Part shown: positions 23,096 to 34,900 of the stretch, in pieces
Layout of the letters: the number at the start of each line of letters is the position of its first letter
Numbering within the stretch: position 1 is the first letter of the stretch
Origin: Trebouxia sp. TZW2008
Taxonomy: Eukaryota > Chlorophyta > Trebouxiophyceae > Trebouxiales > Trebouxiaceae
Direction: 5' to 3'
Length of the DNA stretch: 64,000 nucleotides
Assembly: GCA_002118135.1 (NCBI GenBank)
Contig: BDIU01000203.1
Span: 62,001-126,000 of the forward strand
The notes under the pieces: generated by a model
The model's input: the letters and a program-made list of their open reading frames with translations, nothing else
Databases searched by the model: none
Told to the model about the DNA's origin: nothing
Made by a program: the position numbers and the translations under genes

Positions 23096-26000
23096 TTGTG
23101 CACATAGCGCTTTCTTCTTCGTATTCTAGCCTCGTCCTGTGGTGGCACAACAGCAGCCTTGCTCAATCCTTGTGCGCTGGATTTGGTCTCGTCTACAGCT
23201 GCTTGTAGCTTGTCTGCAAGCTCCTGCAAAGCTGTTAGCGTGCCTGCAGCAGCGAGATTACATGCTTCAGGACAGCGTATGCTGGTTACTACAGATCAGT
23301 GTACCAGCAATACAAAGTTTTCTACATTAGCCAGTATGCCACAGACTAGTTAACACCTGGGAGGAGTATCTGCAACACCTGGCCATGCTAGCGGGCCTTG
23401 ACTGCTTGTCTTAGTGACCTGTAAGCATGCTCCTGCAGCGCATTCATCTGTCCCCGTTCCTTTCGCACTCATTGCATGCATGTCTGTGCCAAAAGCTGGG
23501 CATATTTGTATTATTCTTATGAAACACTCTGCACCCTGGAAAACTACATCACATATGCAGATACCATTTTGGCAGCCGCTTAGCATGTCGGCTGGTGACT
23601 GACTGACAGCACAAAGATGAAAAAGCACCAAATGCATTAACAAATAGTCACCTTGCAGATTGGCTTTGGCCTCTGTGAAACTATCTGGGTTGCCAGGCTC
23701 AGCCATCAGTTTACGCCGGTTGGCCATGTGCTCCTCGGTGAACTCTGCCAGCAGACGTCTGGTTGAACTTGAAGCAGTGGAAGTACTGCTGAGAGAGCAT
23801 GTAGACCAAGTGGGCTGCACACCCAGACAAGGAAGAGTCAGTGCACATGTTGCACATGCATTGTTGGTAGTAAGCACTGTATCTGCAGCTGAGTCAGCTT
23901 TGCCTAAACATAAGGTTGCTTGCCTGAGCTTCCCGCAACCTGTAACTCTGTCATGACCCCACGTGACAGCCAGATGGGTTTGCCTTATTCGCTGTGATGG
24001 ACGCACAAGGAGGAAGGCAAACATATGATTGAGCTCTAAGAGACCTACACATAGCTGTGATGTTATGCTGCTTGCAGGGTTATGAAATCTGTCTGGCAAC
24101 CATGCAACGGTGAAACTCTGATGCAATGTTGTGGTCTGCGTTGATGGTCGGAGCGCAGCAGCACTCACTGTTGTACTCAGCTTGATAGGGTCAGAGGAGT
24201 TTCTGATGTCATAGACAGCGCCAGAGACTCGGCCTGCGTAGTCTCCTTTGAGGTAGACATACCAGGTGCCATCTATGACATCCATTGTCTCCAGGGTGGT
24301 TGCTTGAAGGGAGGCAAATGTCTGGTCACTGTCAAACCTGTATGCAAACAACATGTTCACTTTTCTGTGTCAACATCAAAATTAGCAAGTGACTGGGATG
24401 TCATGCTTGTCCAAACTTGACCAAAGTTGTCAACTATCACCCCAAGCAATGTTTAGCTTACTTAAGACAAGAGCCCCGTGAAATCAGGACACCATACGTA
24501 GAGACATCCTTGTTGAACCGAATGCTATCTGGGCTCAATTGCTGTAATTGCATCTCTGAGTAAGGACATTTTTCCTTGGAACACATGCAGACTGGGCATG
24601 CATTGCACAGATTATTGGGTCTTTGTGGGCAGTACCAGCACAAGTCTGCCTCCCCCAGCGAACGGCGGGTGGGGTCATTCAGGCACAGGTTCCAGCTGGC
24701 AGCCGCCATCAGCACGCTGGCACTGACGCTGGTGCTGCCAATGAAGTTGCTGATCACCTGCACCAGGATGGGCGTGGTCTGTGTCGCCTGCCCACAATCT
24801 GCTCTGCAGGCACACATTGCAGCATTGCCTCAAAGCCAGATCACACGTAGATCAATCAAGTTGTTCAAAACTAAATTGACTGGATGATGCAACTGATCGG
24901 TGTCACCGACTTGTACGCTGGGTCTCCAGTGGGTATCTGGTGGACAAGCGCAAATTTGCTCAAGCAGGTATAGGTTGACAGGCGATTGCAGTGTTGGGAT
25001 CTGCATCATGATGACTGGCTATACATGCTCTCTGAAGCAAACATTGCTGGGCAGAACATGTAAGGCCATGACGTTTGCTACCAATAATCTGTTTTGCAAA
25101 CAAAATGCACTGGCAAGCTGCATAAGCGAAAGCGAGATGTTGAGTGCAGCTAGCTTTCTGTCCAACTTCCGCTCTGCTTTGCAAGTCACGCTGGTTATGA
25201 CGCAAGCTATTCACACACAATATGTGTTGAAGCAGCTGAAATGCTCTGGATGTGATGGTGTTGGGATGATGGTCTAGCTGGGCCAACACCCTTTGCATAG
25301 CTTGAAGGGATCAGGTGTCAGCAGTGCCCCAGACTGAGAGGCAGCACAAGCAGCCCCTGCAAAGTTTAGTGCATTCAAGACTAGTTACCTTTCAAGCAGG
25401 CTCATGCCATCGCAGAATGACACTGGTTGTCAATGCAGCACACACATCTTTGCTGCAGCAGTCTCTCATGGCACTTACGGTACGCAAATTTCCCTGGAAA
25501 TGCATTCAACCTACATCTTTGCTGCAAAGTTGCTCATTTACAAAGTACATTCCTCCAACCAAACTCCCAACAAAGTTTCTTCAGTCTAGACATACTTTTA
25601 AACATGACAGAGAAACAATATGCAGCACAAAACGATCTTATCTGGTGCATGAATGTCTTACTTGCAGCCAAAGCGTCCCCAAGCAGGGAACTCCCACGGG
25701 TACTCACAGTTGCCATCCCCACACACAGGATCCACCCAGGTCGGGGTCAGAATTTTGTCGCCGATGTACGCTAGGACCTCATCATTGCTTGAGAAAGTGG
25801 TTGTCATACCACCGTCTGCATCAACAGACAATGTGGTTTGACCAACTTTGCTGGAACATAGCTTGATGTCATGCTTACATCAGCAGGCAGGCAGGATGCT
25901 GGAGCATGAATGTCTGCTGTCTATAGAAGTGCTCGCGCCTTTGCTCATTGACACGTACTGTGCAGCTCCAACAGACACATGTTGACAATGATTGACGAAA

Positions 26001-27557
26001 TGCTTCAGCCAATCTGAGCAACAGCAGCTGAAAAGCTGAGCGGTGTGCACAAGCCCTCACTGCAAAGAGGCTGCAACAGGTCAGGCAAGAATAATGAATG
26101 CTTGTCGCTCAAAGCAGTGCAGCAGAAAGTCAGAACTGGTCAGAATGTCAGGCTGTCAAGAGCGCACCAGGCATGAGCGCATTGCGTAGAGTTGACACGA
26201 CCTCGCCACTGTTGTAGGCTGAAGCTTGCAGGTACAGGACTATGAGGTATGCAGCCACAAACAGACTGTACCACAGCACATGCTTGTACTTGCGCTGAGT
26301 CTCCACAGCAGCCTGCATTGCACGAGCGGTACATACATCGCAGCCAAACTTGCCCTTGGATCAGCGCTGTCAGGAGAGCATTGGTGACGTATGTGATTGT
26401 GTTTGTGTACTTGCTACAATGGCAAACATATGAGCAGATTGTCAGCAAGTCCACAGACATTTACGAGCAGTCATTTTGCCACTTGAATCATGCTAATGTC
26501 TCCACCTACAAAGGCTTTGCAGACCAAGACAATAATGATTTGACATAAGATGCCAGCCGCAATGAGTTGCAGACTGTGTTGAGATACATCTGGCCCAATC
26601 TGCAGTGCCTATACAAGCTGGATTGCTGAGCATGCCTGTTTGCGCAAGCAGAGCATTTGGCAGACAGTGCATGCTTTTTAAACAGTCAATGTGCATGAGG
26701 CTGCCATACCGCTACTTTCTCTTGCACAGCTTGAGCTACGGCCTCATTGGTAGGCGGAGGATCTGCGCCTGGCACCAGCGGTTCCTCCCTGGCAAGCCGC
26801 CTGGCCCCTATAAAGCTGCCCTTGCGCCCCTCAGGGCTCATGCCTGCTCAGAACAACAGCATCTGAAGACAGCTGCTGACTTTCGGCACTGCTGAACAGT
26901 GCACTACTGCTGCGTAGCAGTGATGTTGAAGCAACTTGTGAGGCAAAAGACAGGTGGTCAACTTGATGCTTGCCCAAGCGTATGGTGCACCAGCCAAACA
27001 TGCATATTGTGATATCAAGTTGTAGTGGTGTGGTTAGACTTGGAGGCTGCCTTGTTCGAAAGCGTGTCAGCATGTCAAGGTGACTGACGCCTGTCAACAG
27101 ATGAAGCCTGCCAACGCAAGTGTTTGGTTCATGACAGCCGTGAATGTCAAGCAGCATAAGCTGTTGTGCGTCCTTGACTTGATCAGTAGAAGTGCCTGCC
27201 CCTACCGCTAGGCAGGTCTGCTGCAGCCTGCCTGTCAGGGCTGTCTGGCTCTGTGAAGCTGGAAGTGGACACTTCACCTAAGCGGCCTAACAGAGGGCTT
27301 CCTGAAGCCTGGGACATAGAGGCGTTGCTGTGTGCCAAGGCGCTGAATCTTGGGCTTTCTGGCGCTCTAGACAAAGGCTCGCTTTGTGCAAAAGCATCTC
27401 CAGCGCCTCTGGCCTGTCTGACCAAGGCCTTGAAGCCCCGAGGTCTTGAAGGATTCAAGCGTGAAAGTGCTGGTGCCTGTGCTGGAGCTTCATCTGGCGC
27501 AGCTCCGGTCAACAGTCCTGACGTACTGCTGAACGACTCGCCAGAGTTGTCAGCCAT
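23096..27557 (-). CDS. Large membrane protein with Cys-rich CGDG module
   Basis: Exons 27557-27206, 26843-26710, 26312-26168, 25815-25662, 24803-24462, 24337-24169, 23814-23652 and 23591 to about 23420 join in matching phases; a final exon probably ends at TAG 23096-23098 (ELADKLQAAVDETKS, basic tail RIRRRKR). Order: a Ser/Pro/Ala-rich N-terminus, one transmembrane helix (VLWYSLFVAAYLIVLYLQ), a VSTLRNALMP segment, then a Cys-rich ectodomain with WVDPVCGDGNCEYPWEFP and GRFGCKADCG, CWYCPQRPNNLCNACPVC, and an EGF-like CQNGICICDVVFQGAEC. The single helix followed by a conserved Cys module recalls large algal membrane proteins, some annotated as polycystin-like, but no channel pore is visible. Function unknown; surface sensing or adhesion is an inference. 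Confidence 0.65.
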
Positions 27558-28064
27558 CAGCGCGTTGTCCTGTGACCTTGTTGCAGTCTTTGCAAAGTAG
27601 CCTCAGCCACTTCTTGTTGTGAAGAAAAGGCCGGACATGTACAGTCTGAGCATGCTTCGAACTGATGGCCGGGTGCTGCGTGTATGACAACACCTTCCCT
27701 TTCGTAAATGTACGCCGGCGACACGCACTTCTCTGACGGTCACACGAGCTCGTGAGACACAAACACTGCAGAGCGACGTCAAGTCAACAGGCAAGCTACA
27801 CGCGCCGAAGCAATCACACCGAAGTCAACCGCAGCTTATCGACTGACATGCACCAAGCACTTGCCGTGCAGCTAGTCGCTAAGGCCAATGCAACAAGCGC
27901 TGTTTCACAGCTGCGTCGCCAAACTCGAGAAGTAGGAATCAGGAATTGCCACATGACTGCAAATAAATTCAAATTCTGCAGTCATGACTCTGGGCCTGCT
28001 GTGCCAAAACTGTTTTGTGCAATAAGGTATGCATTATCAGCATTGCACGCACACTTTTGTCACG
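27558..28064. promoter_or_regulatory. Intergenic region upstream of the Cys-rich protein gene
   Basis: About 500 bases between the start of the Cys-rich membrane-protein gene (27557) and the stop of the pyruvate dehydrogenase kinase gene (28065), both on the minus strand. It should hold the promoter of the former and the 3' end of the latter. No TATA box or defined motif was recognised. Confidence 0.4.
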
Positions 28065-31000
28065 TCATCTCTGTTGATCACGATTGTTGTCTTCCTGTAA
28101 GAGCAAGGGTTCAGCAGGCTCAGCTTGATCTTCATGCCAGTCACCTTCCAGCCGCTTCAAATTGAGATACGCATCAATGCCGTAGCCTGGCATAGACACC
28201 AGCTGCAGGTGACCACCTGCAAAAAAGACAAGGGCTAGCATCAACCACAACGCTTGCCATACAACTGTGGCTGTGATGCATTGTAGCCGAAGTCTGCTGA
28301 TTGCCATGACGAGACATTGCATTTCAGCACATACTTTATGCCAAGTCAAATAGCCATCGCAGCGTCGTCTGCCTACATTAGATGCTTCAGTGGCATGCAC
28401 AAAAGGACAGAGATTGATTCCTGCATGCTGTATGTGGCTGGAATCCAGCGCAATGAGCATTGTTGCAATGCAACTCACCGAAGTATTCAGCATACAGTCT
28501 TGACATAGGAAGACCAAATCCCAAGCCCCCCATACGGTACTGGGCCCCAGACTCAGGTGGTATTGCGCTCCACGCAGTGTCAACAGCTGCTGTATCCCTG
28601 AATGAGCTGCTGACTTGTGCATTGATGGTGGTGTATCCGTACTGCCACACCTTGTCAAGATCCTCAGACAAGATGCCCCCACCCTGATCTGAAATCCTGC
28701 CACGAGAATGCACCCTTCTGAATGGTCATCTTGTTGCGTCAGACAATGCACTTGAGCTGCACATTGCCAGAAGAAGTTGTAGATTCGATTTGCAGATAGT
28801 TGCCATTCAAGTGCTAACTTTACTTGCACATGCATTCTAGATCTGCAATCAAACACATTTAATAGTGCGTTCTAGACATTGACAGCAACTGCTTTGTTGC
28901 ACTGCAACAGTGCAGATGGCCATGCTGCAGCTTGGTTGGGCTGGCTGCATGCCAGCCCTGTGATCATCGCAGCTTTGTTGTCATGCGCTATGCAAGGACA
29001 TATGTGTCGCTTTTGCAGTGTTACCTGAAGGTGACATCACTATTGGCCTCAGAGATGCGTATATGTATGGCAGGCGGTCTGCTCCTGTCTCTATGACACT
29101 CAACCACAGCCCTGAACGTCAAGCACACTGCTACCTTGCCAACTTCAATAGCAGATACTTGCAGCTGCAAACAGGATGCAAAAGATGATACTGCAAGTGC
29201 GTAAACAGACCAGCGCCAATCTTTGTGTAACTGACTGGACAGTGTGTACTTGTTTCATGCATGATGTAGCTCAACATATGGTGTGAACACAAGGGTAGCT
29301 GTTGGTCATGCCTTGTGAAGCTGCAATGCAGCTGATATGCCACCTGTCATGCAGCAACGGGGGTAAAGACTTCCTAATCCACGCAGTGTCTGTTGCATGC
29401 TGAGTCATACATGGCGTGCTGCATCGTTCATGACAAACTATGCAGCAAACAAAGCTGTTGGCACAACAAGAAGGTGAGCACACCTCATGGCATTCTTGAG
29501 CAGCTCATACAGCATGTAGTCAAGATGTGTTGGAATGTAAGGGATTGTAGAATGCAAGTCGCCTGTGCAGGTCACCTCAGGAGCTAGACCGTATGTTTCT
29601 CGCGACACCTGTTGAGTCATATCCAATGCTGAGGCTCAGTTGGCTGTACATGTATAATTTTTACTATTACAATATGCAGATTTGTTATGAGGCCTTTTCT
29701 CAGGGGGACTCATGTGTTTTGGCTGTAATCACTGGGAGCTGTAAACTTTGTGCCTGTCTCAAACAAACCGTGACTGCAAGCATTTAGCCTATTTCACGCC
29801 TCAGGGCAGACGTAAGCTGTTGAGCATGAATGCTGTCACAAGTACAACCTGGCACCCATGCAAAAGCTGCAAAGATGAATAGCAGACTTGAACTCAATCG
29901 TTCCTCTACCTGTGTAGCTCTTTGCACAGCAAAGTCGATGGCGTCACAAAGGTTGAGGTGGGTACAGATCACACCAATGTAGCCTGGCCTGCATACAATC
30001 AGGCCTCAGACACACAATCACCGTCAAGCATGGGCTAAGATCATATACCTCAACGCAATGACTGCAATGGAGCAGCCTGCAGAGCCTGTGTGGCAGAAGT
30101 TGTCAAATGTTGCAATCAGAGAGGCAACTGCAATGCATGACAGGCTGCATTGTATAACACGCTGAGCATACAACTCATGTACTGTGGTGTTTATGGATAG
30201 GCTGCACAAGTGACCCATGCACTTATGGACGCACAATGGCGCTGTTGACCATCGTGCTCATTGGCAGGGCTTGAGCTGTGATGTGCAGCACTTTTCTTTC
30301 TGCAGCCAAGGTCTGCAATAAATATGCAGCAGAAATCTGCTCCCTAACAGCCGACAGCATCTGATGCAGCACTTTTATACAAGCAACTTGCTGAGAGGAA
30401 ATGCCTAGCAGCAGTTACACAATGACAGAAGCTGGTTGGGGTAAGATCACAGCAAGTGCACCTTCTGTTGTGAAGGTTTATGTGCTGCTCAGCCAGCACC
30501 CTTCTACTGATGCGTGAGGTGAGCATGTTCTCCAAGAAACCATTCAGCTGCAACTTGGCACCCACAAAGGGCTTGCTGTTGCACTCACGCAGTCCAGCAG
30601 CAAGAGCATCCAGCATAGGCGCTGCGACCAGCAACACTGTTTACTCAGAGTTGCTTGTGGAGACAGTTGATTGCTCAGTACGTACCTAACTGAGCCTACG
30701 GAGCCTGTCTAGCACACATTTTGAATGAATCGATGAAATTACTTGTGTTGCAGAGGCTTGGTGTGTCAGCATGCAGAGCCATGAGCACAGATCAGGGCAT
30801 GATGATTTTGCCAGCCTGTAGACAGGCTTTGGGCATAATGACTGTGACAAAGCCAATAAGCTGAAGAATCTGTGACTGTGCCAAGCTGTAGACAAGCTGC
30901 TACAAGCGTGATTGGACTAAGAGTGACAGCATTTGTGCAAGCAATAAAAGGAACCCTTACCATGCTCGTCAACAAGGCGCTTCAGCAAGACTGTGAACTC

Positions 31001-31701
31001 TGCATTCTGCTCCACAGTCCTTGACTTGAGGGAGTTTATGCAGTGTGTCAAAGGCATGCTGATAGCTGTCGTATACCCTTTTGATGTGTGGGTTGTTGAC
31101 GACTATGTATGGCAGGAACTGCAGGTCCATCAGCCTTCTGGCAAGCCTCTTAGGCAACTGCAGATGGCATGACCAACTTGTCAAGGAAAACACCCACTGT
31201 GCTGAAAGTGCTGACAATGTGGGAGCTACCTCTCTCTGTACCCGGCATGCACTGTCCAGGACATAGCTGTTGTTGTACAGGGCAGCCCTTCCAAATTCCA
31301 GCATCTGCAAGCACACACCGCTCAGTGTGCAGGGCTCTGTGAAAACTTCAACTCAGTGGCGGTGGACACTGAGATAACTTGGCAACTGCAACAGCACTCA
31401 CCTGGCGCAGTGACAAGATCTCGATGGGCTGCAACGCATACTGTCGGAACACACCAAGCCAGTTTGAGTTTGTGTGGCAAGACTTGTCTGGTCAGTGCGC
31501 ACAGCAGTAGGATGTTGCTACCTGTTCGACTGTCGAATCATAAAAGGCCAGTGAGGAGGTCGCAGTGTCAGACGCGTACGTCCACACTTGACGGTTGCTG
31601 TACGCAGTTGCCGACAAACTATCACAAGATCTTGGACGCGGCAGGCCAGGGCGGGGGAGGTCAACACTAAGGCGTGCAAACAAACGTGACACTCGGGACA
31701 T
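28065..31701 (-). CDS. PDK: Mitochondrial pyruvate dehydrogenase kinase (frameshift in exon 4)
   Basis: PDK phosphorylates the E1-alpha subunit and switches off the mitochondrial pyruvate dehydrogenase complex. Ten exons: 31701-31522, 31440-31402, 31304-31242, 31157-30961, 30621-30462, 29988-29910, 29608-29484, 29111-29025, 28696-28479 and 28216-28065. The start is Arg/Ser-rich (MSRVSRLFARLS), as expected for a mitochondrial signal. Family landmarks in order: PIEILSLRQ-MLEFGR, ELP-like LPKRLARRLMDLQFLPYIVV, the HSP90-like ATPase N box YELLKNAMRAVVE, the G1 box ISDQGGGI, the G2 box MGGLGFGLPMSRLYAEYFG and MPGYGIDAYL, then an acidic tail. All splice phases agree except that exon 4 has one base too many at 31019-31020 (CC on the plus strand). 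Removing one restores the family spacing. This could be an assembly error or a recent inactivating mutation. Confidence 0.9.
30676..30716 (-). repeat. Dispersed repeat family 2, inverted copy
   Basis: CAGTACGTACCTAACTGAGC followed by CTACGGAGCCTGTCTAGC is the reverse complement of the core at 1757-1805. It lies in a PDK intron. A further diverged copy in this orientation is at 7817-7855. Confidence 0.6.
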
Positions 31702-31960
31702 CCCGAGACTGTGTCATAGCGTACAAACCATACCTCGTCGGATCACAGCGCTCTCAATTAGCGATTTCACAGCAGAGGTTGGCGTTGCACTTTTGACGTC
31801 ATCCAGCGAAAGATATGACTAAAACTTAGTAACGTAGCAGCGAACTCATCCACGAGGGGTTTATGGTAAACTTCTGCTTGAGCGTGTTGCCATGCTTGGG
31901 TAAAGCGTGACTTGCGACGCGAATAAAGCTTGCCGCTTGCAGCACTGGTCCAATCTGTGA
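31702..31960. promoter_or_regulatory. Divergent promoter region, PDK and carotenoid oxygenase
   Basis: Only 259 bases separate the minus-strand ATG (31701) from the plus-strand ATG (31961), so the 5' UTRs and promoters must share this interval. CGTCA/TGACG words occur at about 31795-31800, but no TATA box is evident. Confidence 0.5.
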
Positions 31961-34900
31961 ATGCTACGCAGCGTCGTGGTAGCAACATTGCAAGCCCCCC
32001 CAAAGCCCCCAGCTACGAGTGTCGTGCAAATACAACCTTCGCCCTTGCCACGCTCTTCAATGCCGACTCTACCCGAGCCACCTCGGCATCTGCTGGCGGA
32101 GGTTGGCCGCAGAGCGGTCCCTCATCGCAGCAGTGCAAAAGAGCTTGCCAGCGGTGACCCGGCCTCAAAGCCTGCACACGCTGATCTGCCGAGCTTTGCT
32201 TGCGGTCTGACGGGAACGTCCGTGGAAATTCTCACTGCCACACCATGTCAGATTGAAGGAACAGTACCAGACTGGCTGGAAGGCGACTTGCTCAGAAACG
32301 GACCTGGTACTTGGGACATCGAAACCAAGAGTGGCCAAATATATTCCCTGGCACATTGGTATGCCTCAAGCTTCTCTATAGGCTAGCCATGTTTCTCTGC
32401 CATTTGCTGCAACAACAGGCGACAATGACATTGCCCATGCAGGTTTGGGGGTTTGACTGTCATGCATAAGTTCCAGATTAGCGGTGGCAAGGTGACCTAT
32501 CGCAACAGGCATCTGAACAGGGAAGCTGAGCACTATATCCAGGCTGAAGGTACAGAGCCTGGTGTTGCCCTATGGAATGACCCATGTGGCACCCTTCTTG
32601 GCAGGGCGTTCTCCCTATTCAAGCAAGCAGGTCAGGCTCTGTCCTTCTTCCTCAGTCAATTGCTGCTAGTCTTCTGCTGCCATGTATGTACATTAAGCTG
32701 CGCTGCTGCATGTTATCTTGCCATCATTGCTCAAGCAAGCAGGTAAGGCTCTATCATTCTGCAAAATCTTCTGCTACCATTCTTCTCAGTATGTTCAGCT
32801 GTGTTGCCACACCATCTTGCCAAACCACTCCTCCAGCATCTAGGGGTACCGTATGCTTGCCACTGTGGCCCAGCTATGAGCGTACAACAAAGATTTGTTA
32901 AAGAGATTTGCTGATGGTTGCGTGTATGTTGCAGTTGTCAAGGGGCCTGCAAGCTTTGAAGGCTACACTGATCCAGAGACAGGCAAACAAGGCAATGGGA
33001 ACATAGGAGTGACAGTTGGCAAGTTCAGAGGCAATCAGCTGGTTAGTACTGTACTGGTGCAGCTGCTCTGCATATCCTGTTGCTTTTGCTGCTGACTTGA
33101 CTGCTCACTGATGTAACAATCTGTGAACTTGGTACCAGTCACAATAGCATGTTGGTGCTGTTCTGCGTCAGCATCACTGCTGACTGTTGGCACGTGCTCT
33201 TTCCTGCTTAGACACACTGCTGATTATAATGAGTCTGAAGGTGCTTGAGGCATGGTAGCAGAGTGCGCAGCACATTGTCATTGTCAGTTTGCCAGCTTGC
33301 TGAGAGCCTATTGACACATGCAAATCCAGTCCATTCATCCCTGTCTTCATGGAATTGCTGCTTCATACACTGTCTGTCATTGCAGGTGTCAAGAACTGAT
33401 GCAAATGCGCTGATAGCACTGGACCCTGAAGACTTGACAGTTACCAGGAAGTTCAACTACACCTCAGTCCTGCCAGAAGCCAAGGTAGAGCCTTGGCCAC
33501 TTTGAAGGGTTGTAATAAGCCCTCATGTCGCAGTAATCTGTTCCGTAAGTGAAGCTGTTGCTTGCCGCCTTCACGTTGCCTACCATGCAGCATGACTTTT
33601 CAAACAGCATGCTGGACGCTTCTGAGCACAGTCATGTCTACCATTTGGGGCTTTTGACATGAGCCACAAGTCCGTGTGGCATCCGTCTCATGATTGTAAC
33701 AGCAAGCACATGTAACAGCGTTGTAATAGCGTGCTTGCTGTTACAGTCACAAAACTGCTTGACAAGGCGTTGCTACTCTCTGTGCAGCTCTAGATCTTGT
33801 GCTCACACGTACGCAGGGCATGACGTCAGCATCTCATGTGGAGCGTGATGAGAAGGCTGGCTTGACGTATGACTTCACCATGGACCTGACAGCGCGCCTG
33901 AAAGGGCTGTACAATGTCTTCTGCATTCCTGATGATATCAATGAGGACCCATACCTGCTGGCAAAGATCCAGGATGAGCCCTGCTACATACACAGGTGCA
34001 GTTGCAGGCTGTGCTGTTGGCATAAGCATTGCACTGCCTGCATGATAGCAATGCCTGTCTGAATGGGCTGTACAATATCTCCTGCATTCCTGATGATGTC
34101 AATGAGGAGCCGTACCTGCTGGCAAAGATCCAGGATGAGCCCTGCTACGTACACAGGTGCAGTTGCAGGCTGTACTATCAGCATAAGCATTGCACTGCCT
34201 GCATGATAGCAATGCCTGTCTGAAAGGGCTGTACAATGTCTTTTGCATTCCTGATGACGTCAATGCGGAGCCGTATCTGCTGGCAAAGATCCAGGACGAG
34301 CTGTGCTACATACACAGGTTCAGTTGCAGGCTGTACTATCAGCATAAGCATCGTACTGCCTGCATGATAGCAATGCCTGTCTGAAAGGGCTGTACAATGT
34401 CTTCTGCATTCCTGATGACGTCAATGAGGAGCCCTACCTTTTGGCAAAGATCCAGCATGAAGCCTGCTACATACACAGGTGCGCTTACAAGCTACTTCCT
34501 AGCACAGCAGCAAGAACTGCATGCACTTGCAGACCTATATGCACACGCCTGCATTGTCGGCGGGGCCCTGCGGGGCATGCCTTGTCTTGTATGACTGCAG
34601 GAGGTGTTTGTCAGCGGGGTCCTGCAGGGCGTGCCTTGTCTTGTATGACTCCAGGAGGTGTTTGGCGTGTGCGTTCTGCAATGTCATGAGCCATGACTGC
34701 CGAACTTTTTTGAGGTTCAAAGTTGTCAGCAATACTGAAGACTCAGCAGTGTGCGCTGCCATGCCAGTTTTGCATTCACAGACAATCTCTGGCTTTCGCA
34801 TCTCAAGCACTCATCATTTTGGCCATCAGAGTTGAAGCAAATGCTTGGCAATGGACAGTAGTGTGTGCTGCCATGCAGCTTTGCGTCCATAGAGAACTAC

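Noticed and set aside
30961..31157. A 19-base intron in PDK exon 4
   Set aside because: It would restore frame but remove conserved residues; a one-base indel explains the family spacing better.
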